From positions 1-64,000 of the forward strand of contig NZ_JAFKID010000025.1 of the NCBI RefSeq assembly GCF_017306545.1: a stretch of DNA of 64,000 bases. The letters are read 5' to 3'. The number at the start of each line of letters is the position of its first letter. Within the stretch, counting starts at the first letter, position 1. The notes under the pieces are model-generated. The model was given only the letters and a program-made list of their open reading frames with translations. It was not told where the DNA came from and ran no database searches. The stretch comes from Mesorhizobium sp. (GTDB taxonomy: Bacteria; Pseudomonadota; Alphaproteobacteria; Rhizobiales; Rhizobiaceae). The translations under genes and the position numbers were made by a program. Below are positions 18,297-26,961 of the stretch, piece by piece.

Positions 18297-19634
18297 ATGA
18301 ATATCTTTCTGCAACGTATCGTCGAACGCACCGTGCGCGTGGGGAACCTCTCGATCACGGGGCCCAGCGGCACCACACGCCACTTCGGTGACGGCGAAGG
18401 CGAGAAGGTGCATCTGGTCATCCACTCGCACAGAGCCGAGCGGGCGATCATGCTGCATCCCTCGCTCGCCCTTCCCGAAATGTACATGGACCAGCAGATC
18501 GACTTCGCCGAAGGCGACGTGCTGTCCTTCCTGCACCTGATCTACCGCAACATCGGCATTTCCTGGACCGAATCGAGCTGGGGGCGCCTGCTGAACGCGG
18601 CACGCCTGAAGGCGCGGCCCTTGCAGCAATGGAACACGGAGCGGCGCTCCAAGCGCAACGTCGAGCGCCACTACGACCTGTCGGGCGAGCTCTACCGGCT
18701 CTTCCTCGACGACGACATGCAATATTCCTGCGCCTACTACGAGCGCCCGGACATGACGCTGGAGGAAGCGCAACTCGCCAAGAAGCGCCACATCGCCGCC
18801 AAGCTGAAGATCAAGCCCGGCCAGACGGTGCTCGACATCGGCTGCGGGTGGGGCGGGCTCGGCCTCTACATCGCCCGCACGTTCGAGGCCGACGTGCTGG
18901 GCGTGACGCTGTCGACCGAGCAGCACCAGGTCGCGACCGAGCGCGCCCACGCCGAAGGCCTTGAAAGCCATGTGCATTTCGAGCTGCGGGACTATCGCGA
19001 CCTTTCCGAGCGCTTCGACCGCATCGTCTCGGTGGGCATGTTCGAGCATGTCGGCGTCAACCACTACAAGACCTATTTCGACAAGTGCGCCCAGTTGCTC
19101 AAGCCGGACGGCGTGATGCTCGTGCACACGATCGGCCGCGTCGGCCCGCCGACCACAACCAACGCCTTCATCCGCAAGCACATCTTCCCCGGCGGCTATA
19201 TCCCGGCGCTGTCGGAGGTGATGCCGCATATCGAGCGGTCAGGGCTGATGGTGACGGACGTCGAAATCCTGCGCTTGCACTATGCCGAGACGCTGAAAGC
19301 CTGGCGTGAGCGTTTCCTCGCCAAGCGCGAGCAGGTGAAGGCCATCTACGACGAGCGCTTCTGCCGCATGTGGGACTTCTATCTCGCAGGCTCGGAAGCC
19401 TCGTTCCGCTGGCAGGACCTTGTCAATTTCCAGATCCAGCTCACCCGCCGCAACGACGTGCTGCCGATGACGCGCGACTATATCGGCAAGTGCGAAAAGG
19501 CGATCGCCATGCACGAGATGGGCCACAGCACGACCGAGCCGACGGCGACGCCGCCCGAGAAAACGGCGCGGCAGACGAGCGCCCAGCCTGCCGCGAAGCC
19601 GGTCCGCCGCCGGAAGGTGTCGGGCAAGGATTGA
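18297..19634 (+). CDS. cfa: Cyclopropane-fatty-acyl-phospholipid synthase
   Basis: This SAM-dependent enzyme methylenates cis-unsaturated acyl chains of membrane phospholipids, a stationary-phase and stress adaptation. The 445-residue protein shows the family motif HYDLSGELYRLFLDDDMQYSCAYY. The SAM-binding loop VLDIGCGWGGLGLYIA and the conserved IVSVGMFEHVG follow. A ~40-residue Pro/Ala/Lys-rich C-terminal tail is extra compared with E. coli Cfa. I chose the ATG at 18297 over the in-frame 18252, because the family begins there and the spacer upstream is non-conserved. A GGAAC at 18216-18220 upstream is only suggestive of EcfG control. Confidence 0.93.
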   Translation: MNIFLQRIVERTVRVGNLSITGPSGTTRHFGDGEGEKVHLVIHSHRAERAIMLHPSLALPEMYMDQQIDFAEGDVLSFLHLIYRNIGISWTESSWGRLLNAARLKARPLQQWNTERRSKRNVERHYDLSGELYRLFLDDDMQYSCAYYERPDMTLEEAQLAKKRHIAAKLKIKPGQTVLDIGCGWGGLGLYIARTFEADVLGVTLSTEQHQVATERAHAEGLESHVHFELRDYRDLSERFDRIVSVGMFEHVGVNHYKTYFDKCAQLLKPDGVMLVHTIGRVGPPTTTNAFIRKHIFPGGYIPALSEVMPHIERSGLMVTDVEILRLHYAETLKAWRERFLAKREQVKAIYDERFCRMWDFYLAGSEASFRWQDLVNFQIQLTRRNDVLPMTRDYIGKCEKAIAMHEMGHSTTEPTATPPEKTARQTSAQPAAKPVRRRKVSGKD

Positions 19635-19745
19635 TCCGCAAGGGCGGCCGCCACGACGGCCGCTCCCTCGCGGGGCTGCGGCAAGGGTTCTTGCCTTTGC
19701 CTGCCGGGAGACGAATAAGGGGATCGTTCTTCCGGCAGGGTTTCG

Positions 19746-20069
19746 ATGGCCTATCTTTTCTACATCGCGGCGGCACTGGCCGAAATCGCCGGCTGCTTCG
19801 CGTTCTGGGCGTGGTGGCGGCTCGGCAAATCGGCGTTCTGGCTGCTGCCGGGAACGTTGTCCCTGCTCACCTTCGCCTGGCTGCTCGCGCTGACGCCAGC
19901 GGACGCGGCCGGCCGCTCCTTCGCCACGTATGGCGGCATCTACATCGCCGCCTCGCTCGCCTGGCTGTGGCTGGCCGAGGGCGTGCGCCCTGACCGCTGG
20001 GACCTGGCAGGCGCCGCCGTCTGCCTTTTCGGCGCCTCGATCATCCTGTTCGCCCCGCGCGGGGCCTGA
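19746..20069 (+). CDS. YnfA/UPF0060 family small membrane protein
   Basis: This 107-residue protein has four transmembrane helices and the UPF0060 hallmarks: [25 protein letters not shown] near the N-terminus and [17 protein letters not shown]. Family members resemble small multidrug-resistance exporters, but transport in this organism is inference. The next gene starts 3 bp downstream. Confidence 0.88.
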   Translation: MAYLFYIAAALAEIAGCFAFWAWWRLGKSAFWLLPGTLSLLTFAWLLALTPADAAGRSFATYGGIYIAASLAWLWLAEGVRPDRWDLAGAAVCLFGASIILFAPRGA

Positions 20070-20072
20070 CCG

Positions 20073-21035
20073 GTGGAACTGCCGGCGCAACTCAGGCAGG
20101 GCGTGGACGCACTTTTGGAAGGCACTCCACTCGCCGCCCTGAAGGACGCGGGCAAGGCACTTTCGGGCCGCTACCGCGCCGAAGTGCGCGACGGGCGCTT
20201 GCACATGGCGGACGACCTGGCGGTCAAGGCCTATCTGGCGCAGCGGCTGCCGGCGACTTTCGCGGCGGTGCGCGCCGCAATGGGCGCGCTGGAGGAAGCG
20301 CGGCCCGGTTTTTCGCCGGCAACCCTGCTCGACATCGGTGCCGGCCCCGGCACCGCCCTGTGGGCCGCATCCGACACATGGCCGTCGCTCGGCCGCGCCA
20401 CGCTCCTTGAGGCAAGCGCCCCGGTCCGCGCGGCCGGGCAGGCGCTCGCCAGGGAGATGCCGGTGCGTTGCGACTGGCTTTCCGGCGACGCGACGCTTGC
20501 CCTGCCCGCTATCGAGGCAGCCGATCTGGTGACGCTGGCCTATGTCCTCGACGAATTGCCGCCGGCATCGCTGCCGAAACTGGTGGACCGGCTGTGGGCG
20601 CTGACGGCCGGCACGCTGCTCGTCGTGGAACCCGGAACGCCCGCCGGCTGGCGGCGCATTCTCGATGTTCGCGCGCAACTCATAGCCGCCGGCGGCCATG
20701 TCACGGCCCCCTGCCCGCACCACGCCGCCTGCCCGCTTGCCGCGCCGGACTGGTGCCATTTTTCCCGCCGCGTCGCGCGCTCGCGCCTGCATCGGCTCGC
20801 CAAGGACGCCGACGTGCCGTGGGAGGACGAGAAATTCATCTATCTCGCCGTGTCACGCGAGCCGGCAACGGCGCCGAACGCAGCGCGCGTGCTTGCGCCG
20901 CCGAGAGCCGGTTCCGGCAAGGTGGCGCTGAAACTGTGCCGGCCTGACGGCACCGCCGTGGAACGCCTGTTCACCAAGCGCGACGGCGAGGCCTACAAGG
21001 CCGCCCGCCGGGCGGACTGGGGCGATGCGCTCTGA
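20073..21035 (+). CDS. Rsm22/METTL17-like small-subunit methyltransferase family protein
   Basis: This 320-residue protein starts with GTG three bases after ynfA. Residues LLDIGAGPGTALWAA form a SAM-binding loop, and YVLDELPP resembles the post-I motif. Downstream, C214, C220 and C228 (in CPHHAACPL and DWCHFSRR) plus C289 match the four-cysteine arrangement of Rsm22/METTL17, which binds an iron-sulfur cluster in mitochondria. Members associate with the small ribosomal subunit, and a role in ribosome assembly is likely here. Methyltransferase activity has not been shown for all members. Confidence 0.8.
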   Translation: MELPAQLRQGVDALLEGTPLAALKDAGKALSGRYRAEVRDGRLHMADDLAVKAYLAQRLPATFAAVRAAMGALEEARPGFSPATLLDIGAGPGTALWAASDTWPSLGRATLLEASAPVRAAGQALAREMPVRCDWLSGDATLALPAIEAADLVTLAYVLDELPPASLPKLVDRLWALTAGTLLVVEPGTPAGWRRILDVRAQLIAAGGHVTAPCPHHAACPLAAPDWCHFSRRVARSRLHRLAKDADVPWEDEKFIYLAVSREPATAPNAARVLAPPRAGSGKVALKLCRPDGTAVERLFTKRDGEAYKAARRADWGDAL

Positions 21036-21145
21036 TGGAGACGGCAGCTATTTCGCCGGCCCGCCTATCCGCATCGCCGATCTCCCAAAACACTCCATCG
21101 CTTGCAGCATCGCATACCGGCATGGATCGGAGAAGGGGCGGCGGC

Positions 21146-21174
21146 TTGCCGATGTTCCACCTTTGTTCTATACA
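21146..21174 (+). promoter_or_regulatory. Sigma70-type promoter of dnaB-radA-cvpA
   Basis: TTGCCG at 21146-21151 and TATACA at 21169-21174 are separated by exactly 17 bases, an excellent housekeeping promoter. The spacer is largely occupied by a LexA-type box (21154-21168). The start would lie near 21181. Confidence 0.65.
21154..21168 (+). promoter_or_regulatory. LexA (SOS) box GTTC-N7-GTTC
   Basis: GTTC at 21154-21157, seven bases (CACCTTT), and GTTC at 21165-21168 form a perfect alphaproteobacterial LexA direct-repeat operator. It sits between the -35 and -10 elements, where bound LexA would block RNA polymerase. By chance such a match might occur about twice in 64 kb, but its placement argues for function. 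Confidence 0.6.
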
Positions 21175-21344
21175 AAGAACCGATGGCGCCGCCGTTGTCA
21201 ATCGGGATTCTTTCCACGGAAAAATCCCGCCTGTGAATCCCGGTAAGGACGGCGCATAGACGCGCCGGTGATGCAGATAGATCAGCCCGAATCACCGCCG
21301 GTCTGCTATCGACGGATCGGGACCGGACGGGACGCGAGAAAACG

Positions 21345-22838
21345 ATGGCGGAAGCAGCACGCAAATTCGGCACGGTGGCGGAAACGCCGCTCTATCGCGA
21401 GGCTCCGAACAACATCGAGGCCGAGCAGGCGCTGCTGGGAGCGCTCCTGGTCAACAACGACGCCTTCTACCGCGTCTCGGATTTCCTCAAGGGCAGCCAT
21501 TTCTACGAGCCGCTGCACCGCCGGATCTTCGAGGTCGCGACCGATTTCGTGCGCATGGGCAAGGTCGCCAACCCGGTGACGCTGAAGAACTTCCTGCCGG
21601 CCGACGAGAAGGTCGGCGACATGACGGTGTCGCAGTATCTGGCCCGTCTCGCCGCCGAGGCCGTCACCGTCATCAACGCCGCCGACTACGGCCGCGCCAT
21701 CTACGACCTCGCCACGCGCCGGGCGCTGATCACGGTCGGCGAGGACATGGTCAACATCGCCTACGACGCGCCGGTCGACATGGCGCCGGCCGAGCAGATC
21801 GAGGACGCCGAGCGGCGGCTGTTCGAGCTTGCCGAAACCGGCCGCTACGACGGCGGCTTCCAGAGCTTTTCCGACGCCATCAAGATCGCCATCGACATGG
21901 CGAGCGCCGCCTACATGCGCGACGGCCATCTTTCGGGCATCGCCACCGGCCTGCGCGACCTCGACAGCCGCATGGGCGGCCTGCAACCGTCCGACCTTGT
22001 CGTGCTCGCCGGCCGTCCCGGCATGGGCAAGACGTCGCTCGCCACCAACATCGCCTTCAATATCGCCCATGCCTACGAACCGGCGCAGCAGGCCGACGGC
22101 AGCTTCAAGGCGGCCAATGGCGGCGTGGTCGGCTTCTTCTCGCTGGAAATGTCGGCGGAGCAGCTCGCCACCCGCATCATCTCGGAGCAGGCGGAGGTGG
22201 CATCCTCCAAGATCCGGCGCGGCGACCTGACGGAAGCGGACTTCGAAAAGCTGGTGGGCTGCACGCAGATGCTGCAAAAAATCCCGCTGTTCATCGATTC
22301 GACCGGCGGCATCTCCATCGCCCAGCTGGCGGCGCGAGCGCGCCGGCTGAAGCGGCAGCGCGGCCTCGACCTGATCGTCATCGACTATATCCAGCTCATG
22401 ACCGGCTCGTCGAAGCGCGCCAACGAGAACCGCGTCCAGGAAATCACCGAGATCACCACGGGCTTGAAGGCACTGGCCAAGGAACTCGGCGTGCCGATCG
22501 TCGCGCTGTCGCAATTGTCGCGTCAGGTCGAAAGCCGCGACGACAAGCGTCCGCAACTTTCGGACCTGCGCGAATCGGGCTCGATCGAGCAGGATGCCGA
22601 CGTGGTGCTGTTCGTCTACCGCGACGAATATTACCTCAAGAACAAGGAACCCGAACGCGGCACGCCCGAACACGTTCAATGGGAAGACAAGTTCCGCGAG
22701 GTGCAGGGCAAGGCCGAAGTCATCATCGGCAAGCAGCGCCACGGCCCGACCGGCACCGTGCCGCTCGGCTTCCAGGGCGAGTTCACCCGCTTCTTCGACC
22801 TGGCCGAAGACAGCCACCTGCCGGAACGGTTCGAATAG
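21345..22838 (+). CDS. dnaB: Replicative DNA helicase DnaB
   Basis: DnaB is the hexameric helicase that unwinds DNA at the fork. The 497-residue product has the N-terminal domain NIEAEQALLGALLVNNDAF. The RecA-like domain carries Walker A GRPGMGKTSLA, Walker B region LDLIVIDYIQLM and the arginine-finger region GPTGTV. A loop of about 15 residues (EPAQQADGSFKAANGG) in the C-terminal domain is typical of Rhizobiales DnaB. The radA start lies 4 bases after the stop, so the two genes are very probably cotranscribed. Confidence 0.97.
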   Translation: MAEAARKFGTVAETPLYREAPNNIEAEQALLGALLVNNDAFYRVSDFLKGSHFYEPLHRRIFEVATDFVRMGKVANPVTLKNFLPADEKVGDMTVSQYLARLAAEAVTVINAADYGRAIYDLATRRALITVGEDMVNIAYDAPVDMAPAEQIEDAERRLFELAETGRYDGGFQSFSDAIKIAIDMASAAYMRDGHLSGIATGLRDLDSRMGGLQPSDLVVLAGRPGMGKTSLATNIAFNIAHAYEPAQQADGSFKAANGGVVGFFSLEMSAEQLATRIISEQAEVASSKIRRGDLTEADFEKLVGCTQMLQKIPLFIDSTGGISIAQLAARARRLKRQRGLDLIVIDYIQLMTGSSKRANENRVQEITEITTGLKALAKELGVPIVALSQLSRQVESRDDKRPQLSDLRESGSIEQDADVVLFVYRDEYYLKNKEPERGTPEHVQWEDKFREVQGKAEVIIGKQRHGPTGTVPLGFQGEFTRFFDLAEDSHLPERFE

Positions 22839-22842
22839 TCTG

Positions 22843-24258
22843 TTGGCCAAATCCCGCACCCAGTTCATCTGCCAGGCCTGCGGCAACGTCTCTTCGCGCT
22901 GGGCCGGCAAGTGCGAGGCCTGCGGCGAGTGGAACACGCTGGTCGAGGAAGACACGGCCGGCGGCATCGGCTCCGGGCCGGGCGCGCTGAAAAGTTCGCG
23001 CAAGGGCCGCGCCGTGGCGCTCACCTCGCTCGACGGCGACATCGAGGACGCGCCGCGCATCGCCAGCGGGATAGGCGAGCTTGACCGCGCCACCGGCGGC
23101 GGTTTCGTCCGGGGCTCGGCCCTTTTGGTCGGCGGCGACCCCGGCATCGGCAAATCGACGCTGCTGACGCAGGCCGCTGCGGCTCTCGCCCGGCAAGGCC
23201 ACCGCATCGTCTATGTCTCGGGCGAAGAGGCTGTCGCGCAGATCAGGCTCAGGGCGCAGAGACTTGGTGCTGCCGCATCTCCAGTCGAACTGGCGGCCGA
23301 AACCAATGTCGAAGACATCCTCGCCACCATCGGGGAAGGCCGGCGCCCGGACCTCGTGATCCTCGATTCGATCCAGACGCTGTGGACCGATCTTGCTGAT
23401 TCGGCGCCCGGCACCGTCACCCAGGTGCGTGCGTCCGCCCAAGCGATGATCCGCTATGCCAAATCGACGGGCGCGGCCGTCGTTCTGGTCGGCCATGTCA
23501 CGAAGGAGGGCCAGATCGCCGGCCCGCGCGTGGTCGAGCACATGGTCGACGGCGTGCTCTATTTCGAGGGCGAAGGCGGCCATCACTACCGCATCCTGCG
23601 CACGGTGAAGAACCGATTCGGCCCGACCGACGAGATCGGCGTGTTCGAAATGTCGGACAAGGGCCTGCGCGAAGTGGCTAACCCCTCGGAACTGTTCCTC
23701 GGCGAGCGCCACGCCAAGGCGCCCGGTGCGGCCGTCTTCGCCGGCATGGAAGGCACGCGCCCGGTGCTGGTCGAAATACAGGCGCTCGTCGCCCCCTCCC
23801 CGCTCGGCACGCCGCGCCGCGCCGTGGTCGGCTGGGACAGTGCGCGGCTCGCCATGATCCTCGCCGTGCTGGAAGCGCATTGCGGGGTGCGCTTCTCGCA
23901 ACACGACGTCTATCTGAACGTCGCCGGCGGCTACCGCATCTCCGAGCCGGCGGCGGACCTGGCCGTAGCGGCCGCGCTGGTGTCGTCGCTGACCGGACTT
24001 GCCCTGCCCGCCGATTGCGTCTATTTCGGCGAAATCAGCCTTTCGGGCGCCGTGAGGCCGGTTGCGCATGCGCAGCAGAGGCTCAAGGAGGCCGAGAAGC
24101 TGGGTTTTGGAAGCGCGGTCCTGCCCGTGGGCAACCCCAAGGGCGGCGAGGAAATAGCCGGCGGAATCGGAGCCGGCGCTTTCCGACCCACCGAGCTTGC
24201 CGATCTGGTGGCGCGCATTGCCGGCTCCCGCCGCAGCCGCGACGCCGGGGACGACTGA
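22843..24258 (+). CDS. radA: DNA repair protein RadA/Sms
   Basis: RadA is a DnaB-type helicase that promotes branch migration and processing of recombination intermediates. The start is a TTG at 22843, giving 471 residues. The long in-frame extension into dnaB is artefactual. Features in order are a zinc finger CQACG...CEACG (residues 10-30), Walker A GGDPGIGKSTLL, the RadA-specific KNRFGPTDE motif, and a Lon-like C-terminal domain. It immediately follows dnaB, so both share the LexA-box promoter. Confidence 0.96.
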   Translation: MAKSRTQFICQACGNVSSRWAGKCEACGEWNTLVEEDTAGGIGSGPGALKSSRKGRAVALTSLDGDIEDAPRIASGIGELDRATGGGFVRGSALLVGGDPGIGKSTLLTQAAAALARQGHRIVYVSGEEAVAQIRLRAQRLGAAASPVELAAETNVEDILATIGEGRRPDLVILDSIQTLWTDLADSAPGTVTQVRASAQAMIRYAKSTGAAVVLVGHVTKEGQIAGPRVVEHMVDGVLYFEGEGGHHYRILRTVKNRFGPTDEIGVFEMSDKGLREVANPSELFLGERHAKAPGAAVFAGMEGTRPVLVEIQALVAPSPLGTPRRAVVGWDSARLAMILAVLEAHCGVRFSQHDVYLNVAGGYRISEPAADLAVAAALVSSLTGLALPADCVYFGEISLSGAVRPVAHAQQRLKEAEKLGFGSAVLPVGNPKGGEEIAGGIGAGAFRPTELADLVARIAGSRRSRDAGDD

Positions 24259-24280
24259 CGGCTCATGGAGTTGGGAACAC

Positions 24281-24934
24281 ATGCCGATTACGCTGCTTGA
24301 CGGAATCCTCGTCGGCTTCACCCTGGTTTCGGCCATGCTCGCCATGGTGCGCGGATTTTCGCGCGAAGTCCTGTCCGTCGCCTCATGGGCGGCAGCGGCG
24401 GCGGCGGCCTTCTTCTTCTACAAGCCCGTCATTCCCTACGTGCAGCCCTATATCGACAACGAGAAGATCCAGATGGCGGCAGCGGCCGGCATCGTCTTCG
24501 TCATCGCGCTGATCGTCGTCACCGTCATCACCATGAAGATCGCCGACTGGATCATCGATTCCAGGGTCGGCGCGCTCGACCGCACGCTCGGCTTCCTCTA
24601 TGGCGCCGCGCGCGGCATCCTGGTCGTCGCCGTCGCGCTGATGTTCTTCAACTGGCTGGCGGGCGATCATGCGCCGGGCTGGATCGCCAACGCCAAGTCG
24701 AAGCCGCTGCTGGAATCGATCGGCAACTGGATCGAAAGCAAACTGCCGGAAGATCCTGAAAACGCCATCCTGAAGAAACTTCATCCGGACGAGCCTGCGG
24801 CCTCCGGCGCCGACACCGCCAGCCCACCTGCGGCAGCACCTGCCGACCAGGGCAGTGCCCCGACGGACGGCGATGCCCCGGCCGACGCGCCCGACGACAG
24901 CGCCCCCGCCGACGCGCCGCCGGCAAACAACTGA
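24281..24934 (+). CDS. CvpA family membrane protein
   Basis: This 217-residue protein has four predicted membrane helices in the first ~150 residues. The CvpA pattern is seen in LLDGILVGFTLVSAMLAMVRGFSREVLS and LDRTLGFLYGAARGILVV. A long Ala/Pro/Asp-rich C-terminal tail follows. E. coli CvpA is linked to colicin V production and envelope stress, and the biochemical role is unclear. The ATG at 24281 is preferred over 24197, which would overlap radA. Lying directly upstream of purF is a widely conserved arrangement, though purF here has its own promoter. Confidence 0.88.
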   Translation: MPITLLDGILVGFTLVSAMLAMVRGFSREVLSVASWAAAAAAAFFFYKPVIPYVQPYIDNEKIQMAAAAGIVFVIALIVVTVITMKIADWIIDSRVGALDRTLGFLYGAARGILVVAVALMFFNWLAGDHAPGWIANAKSKPLLESIGNWIESKLPEDPENAILKKLHPDEPAASGADTASPPAAAPADQGSAPTDGDAPADAPDDSAPADAPPANN

Positions 24935-24961
24935 CGGCGAGAGGATGGCGACGCTGTCGCG

Positions 24962-24990
24962 TTGCTTTCCTGCCGTCATGCGCCTATATC
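24962..24990 (+). promoter_or_regulatory. Sigma70-type promoter of purF
   Basis: TTGCTT at 24962-24967 and TATATC at 24985-24990 are spaced by 17 bases. It lies between cvpA and purF, with transcription expected to begin near 24997. This supports the ATG at 25023 as the purF start rather than the upstream in-frame codons. Confidence 0.6.
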
Positions 24991-25022
24991 GCGGCTTTAG
25001 CGGATCGAGAGGCTTTCGGCCC

Positions 25023-26507
25023 ATGGCAGACGCAGGCGACGTGCCTTCCGGTGAAGGACTTTCGGCCGAAGCGGACGATCATTTCCACGACGAATGCGGC
25101 GTGTTCGGCATCTTCGGGCGGCAGGACGCCGCCGCCATCGTCACGCTGGGCCTGCATGCGCTGCAACATCGCGGTCAGGAAGCCGCCGGCATCGTCTCCT
25201 ACGACGGCGCGCAATTCCACGTCGAGCGGCATGTCGGCCTGATCGGCGACACCTTCACCAAGCAGGCGGTGCTCGACCGGTTGCCCGGCAGCCGGGCCAT
25301 CGGCCACACGCGCTATGCCACCACCGGCGGCGCCGGCCTGCGCAACATCCAGCCCTTCTTCGCCGAACTGGCTGACGGCGGCTTCGCCGTCGCCCACAAC
25401 GGCAACCTGACCAACGCCATGACGGTGCAGCGCACGCTGCAAAAGCAGGGCGCGATCTTTTCCTCCACCTCCGACACCGAGACGCTGCTGCATCTCGTCG
25501 CCATGTCGAAGGAGCGCGACCTCAACGCCCGCTTCATCGACGCGGTGCGGCAGGTCGAGGGCGCCTTCTCGCTGGTGGCGATGTCGTCGAAGAAGATGAT
25601 CGGCTGCCGCGACCCGCTGGGCATCCGCCCGCTGGTGCTGGGCGACCTCGACGGCGCCTGGATTCTCGCTTCCGAAACCTGCGCGCTCGACATCATCGGC
25701 GCCCGCTTCGTGCGCGACATCAAGCCGGGCGAGATGGTCGTCGTCACCGCGAAGGGCGTCGAAAGCCTGTTCCCGTTCGAGCCGCAGAAGACCCGTTTCT
25801 GCATTTTCGAATACGTTTATTTCGCGCGGCCGGATTCCACCATCGAGGGCCGCAACGTCTACGACGTGAGAAAGCGCATCGGCGCCGAACTGGCGCGCGA
25901 AAATCCCGTCGAGGCCGACATCGTCGTGCCCGTGCCGGATTCCGGCACGCCGGCGGCCATCGGCTTTTCGCAGGAAGCCCACATTCCCTTCGAGCTCGGC
26001 ATCATCCGCAACCACTATGTCGGGCGCACCTTCATCTCGCCGGGCGATGCCATCCGCCACATGGGCGTGAAACTGAAGCACAACGCCAACCGCAAGATGA
26101 TCGAGGGCAAGCGCGTGGTGCTGGTCGACGATTCCATCGTGCGCGGCACAACCAGCCAGAAGATCGTGCAGATGGTGCGCGATGCGGGTGCGAAGGAAGT
26201 GCACATGCGCATCGCCTCGCCGCCGACCAGGGCTTCCTGCTTCTACGGCGTCGATACGCCGGAGAAGTCCAAGCTGCTCGCCTCGCGCATGTCGGTGGAG
26301 GAAATGGCGGAGTTCATCCGCGTCGATTCGCTGGGCTTCCTCACCATCGACGGGCTCTACCGTGCCGTCGGCGAGGCCGCCCGCAACGAGGAATTCCCGC
26401 AGTTCTGCGACGCTTGCTTTACCGGCCAGTATCCCACCCGGCTCGCCGATTTCGAGCATTCCGACAATGTGCGCACGCTCTCGCTGCTGGCGGTGGGAGG
26501 GTCGTAA
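25023..26507 (+). CDS. purF: Amidophosphoribosyltransferase
   Basis: PurF converts PRPP and glutamine to phosphoribosylamine, the first step of purine synthesis. From the ATG at 25023 the 494-residue precursor has a 24-residue propeptide. Cys25 (ECGVFGIFG) becomes the N-terminal glutaminase nucleophile after cleavage. The glutaminase domain contains HRGQEAAGI and GHTRYATTG. The phosphoribosyltransferase domain has the PRPP loop VVLVDDSIVRGTTS. Four late cysteines in FCDACF and ASCFYG regions may be part of the Fe-S cluster set. Confidence 0.96.
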   Translation: MADAGDVPSGEGLSAEADDHFHDECGVFGIFGRQDAAAIVTLGLHALQHRGQEAAGIVSYDGAQFHVERHVGLIGDTFTKQAVLDRLPGSRAIGHTRYATTGGAGLRNIQPFFAELADGGFAVAHNGNLTNAMTVQRTLQKQGAIFSSTSDTETLLHLVAMSKERDLNARFIDAVRQVEGAFSLVAMSSKKMIGCRDPLGIRPLVLGDLDGAWILASETCALDIIGARFVRDIKPGEMVVVTAKGVESLFPFEPQKTRFCIFEYVYFARPDSTIEGRNVYDVRKRIGAELARENPVEADIVVPVPDSGTPAAIGFSQEAHIPFELGIIRNHYVGRTFISPGDAIRHMGVKLKHNANRKMIEGKRVVLVDDSIVRGTTSQKIVQMVRDAGAKEVHMRIASPPTRASCFYGVDTPEKSKLLASRMSVEEMAEFIRVDSLGFLTIDGLYRAVGEAARNEEFPQFCDACFTGQYPTRLADFEHSDNVRTLSLLAVGGS

Positions 26508-26510
26508 ACT

Positions 26511-26951
26511 GTGGGCTTCGCTTCCAAATTAGAAGATGAGACGGAACGTCGAGGCGGCGAACAACCTCGTTACGATTTCGCGCGCATTTCCAGATTTTTC
26601 ACAAGCATCGGATCCGACGGAAATTTCCCTGAACATAAGCTGGGGATAGTGCTCAACACCTATGAAGCACTAGAATTTGATGAACTACTGGTAGATATTG
26701 AGAAATATCGCAAGAGATGCGAAGATATTCTTATGCAGAAGAACAGCGATAAAAAATGGCCAAATAGATATTTAAAGACTCACTGTGCATATGAAAAACT
26801 CGTTCAAAATTTAATCGAGCTCTTAGCTCCAAAGATATTAAGGATGCCTTCGGGAGATAACAAACGAAATTGGCAACGACGTCTTAATCACATTAGAAAA
26901 GCGAAAGTAATATTTTCCAATGTGGTTATCTCTGTAGCTGGTAGGACTTAA
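26511..26951 (+). CDS. Low-GC hypothetical protein (146 aa), probably acquired
   Basis: I do not recognise a family. The ORF starts with GTG at 26511, with GGGAGGG ten bases upstream inside the end of purF. It encodes a charged, mostly helical, soluble protein without signal peptide or membrane segment, rich in Lys, Asn and Ile. Two 60-base lines counted by eye (26641-26760) are 37-40% GC, against well over 60% for neighbours, and rare codons such as ATA and TTA are frequent. This suggests recent transfer into the purF-SDR junction. Confidence 0.65.
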   Translation: MGFASKLEDETERRGGEQPRYDFARISRFFTSIGSDGNFPEHKLGIVLNTYEALEFDELLVDIEKYRKRCEDILMQKNSDKKWPNRYLKTHCAYEKLVQNLIELLAPKILRMPSGDNKRNWQRRLNHIRKAKVIFSNVVISVAGRT

Positions 26952-26961
26952 AGATTTTTTC

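Larger units (their letters stand above)
21036..21344 (+). promoter_or_regulatory. dnaB leader region, 309 bp without a gene
   Basis: Apart from the promoter and LexA box annotated separately, this stretch is the roughly 165-nt dnaB 5' leader. It contains a hairpin CGGGATT/AATCCCG at 21203-21229. The short ORFs crossing it lack RBSs and family-like sequence, and I do not believe they are genes. Confidence 0.4.

Noticed and set aside
22594-22842. Upstream in-frame extension of radA into dnaB
   Set aside because: It is the out-of-frame reading of dnaB's C-terminus. RadA homology begins at the TTG at 22843.
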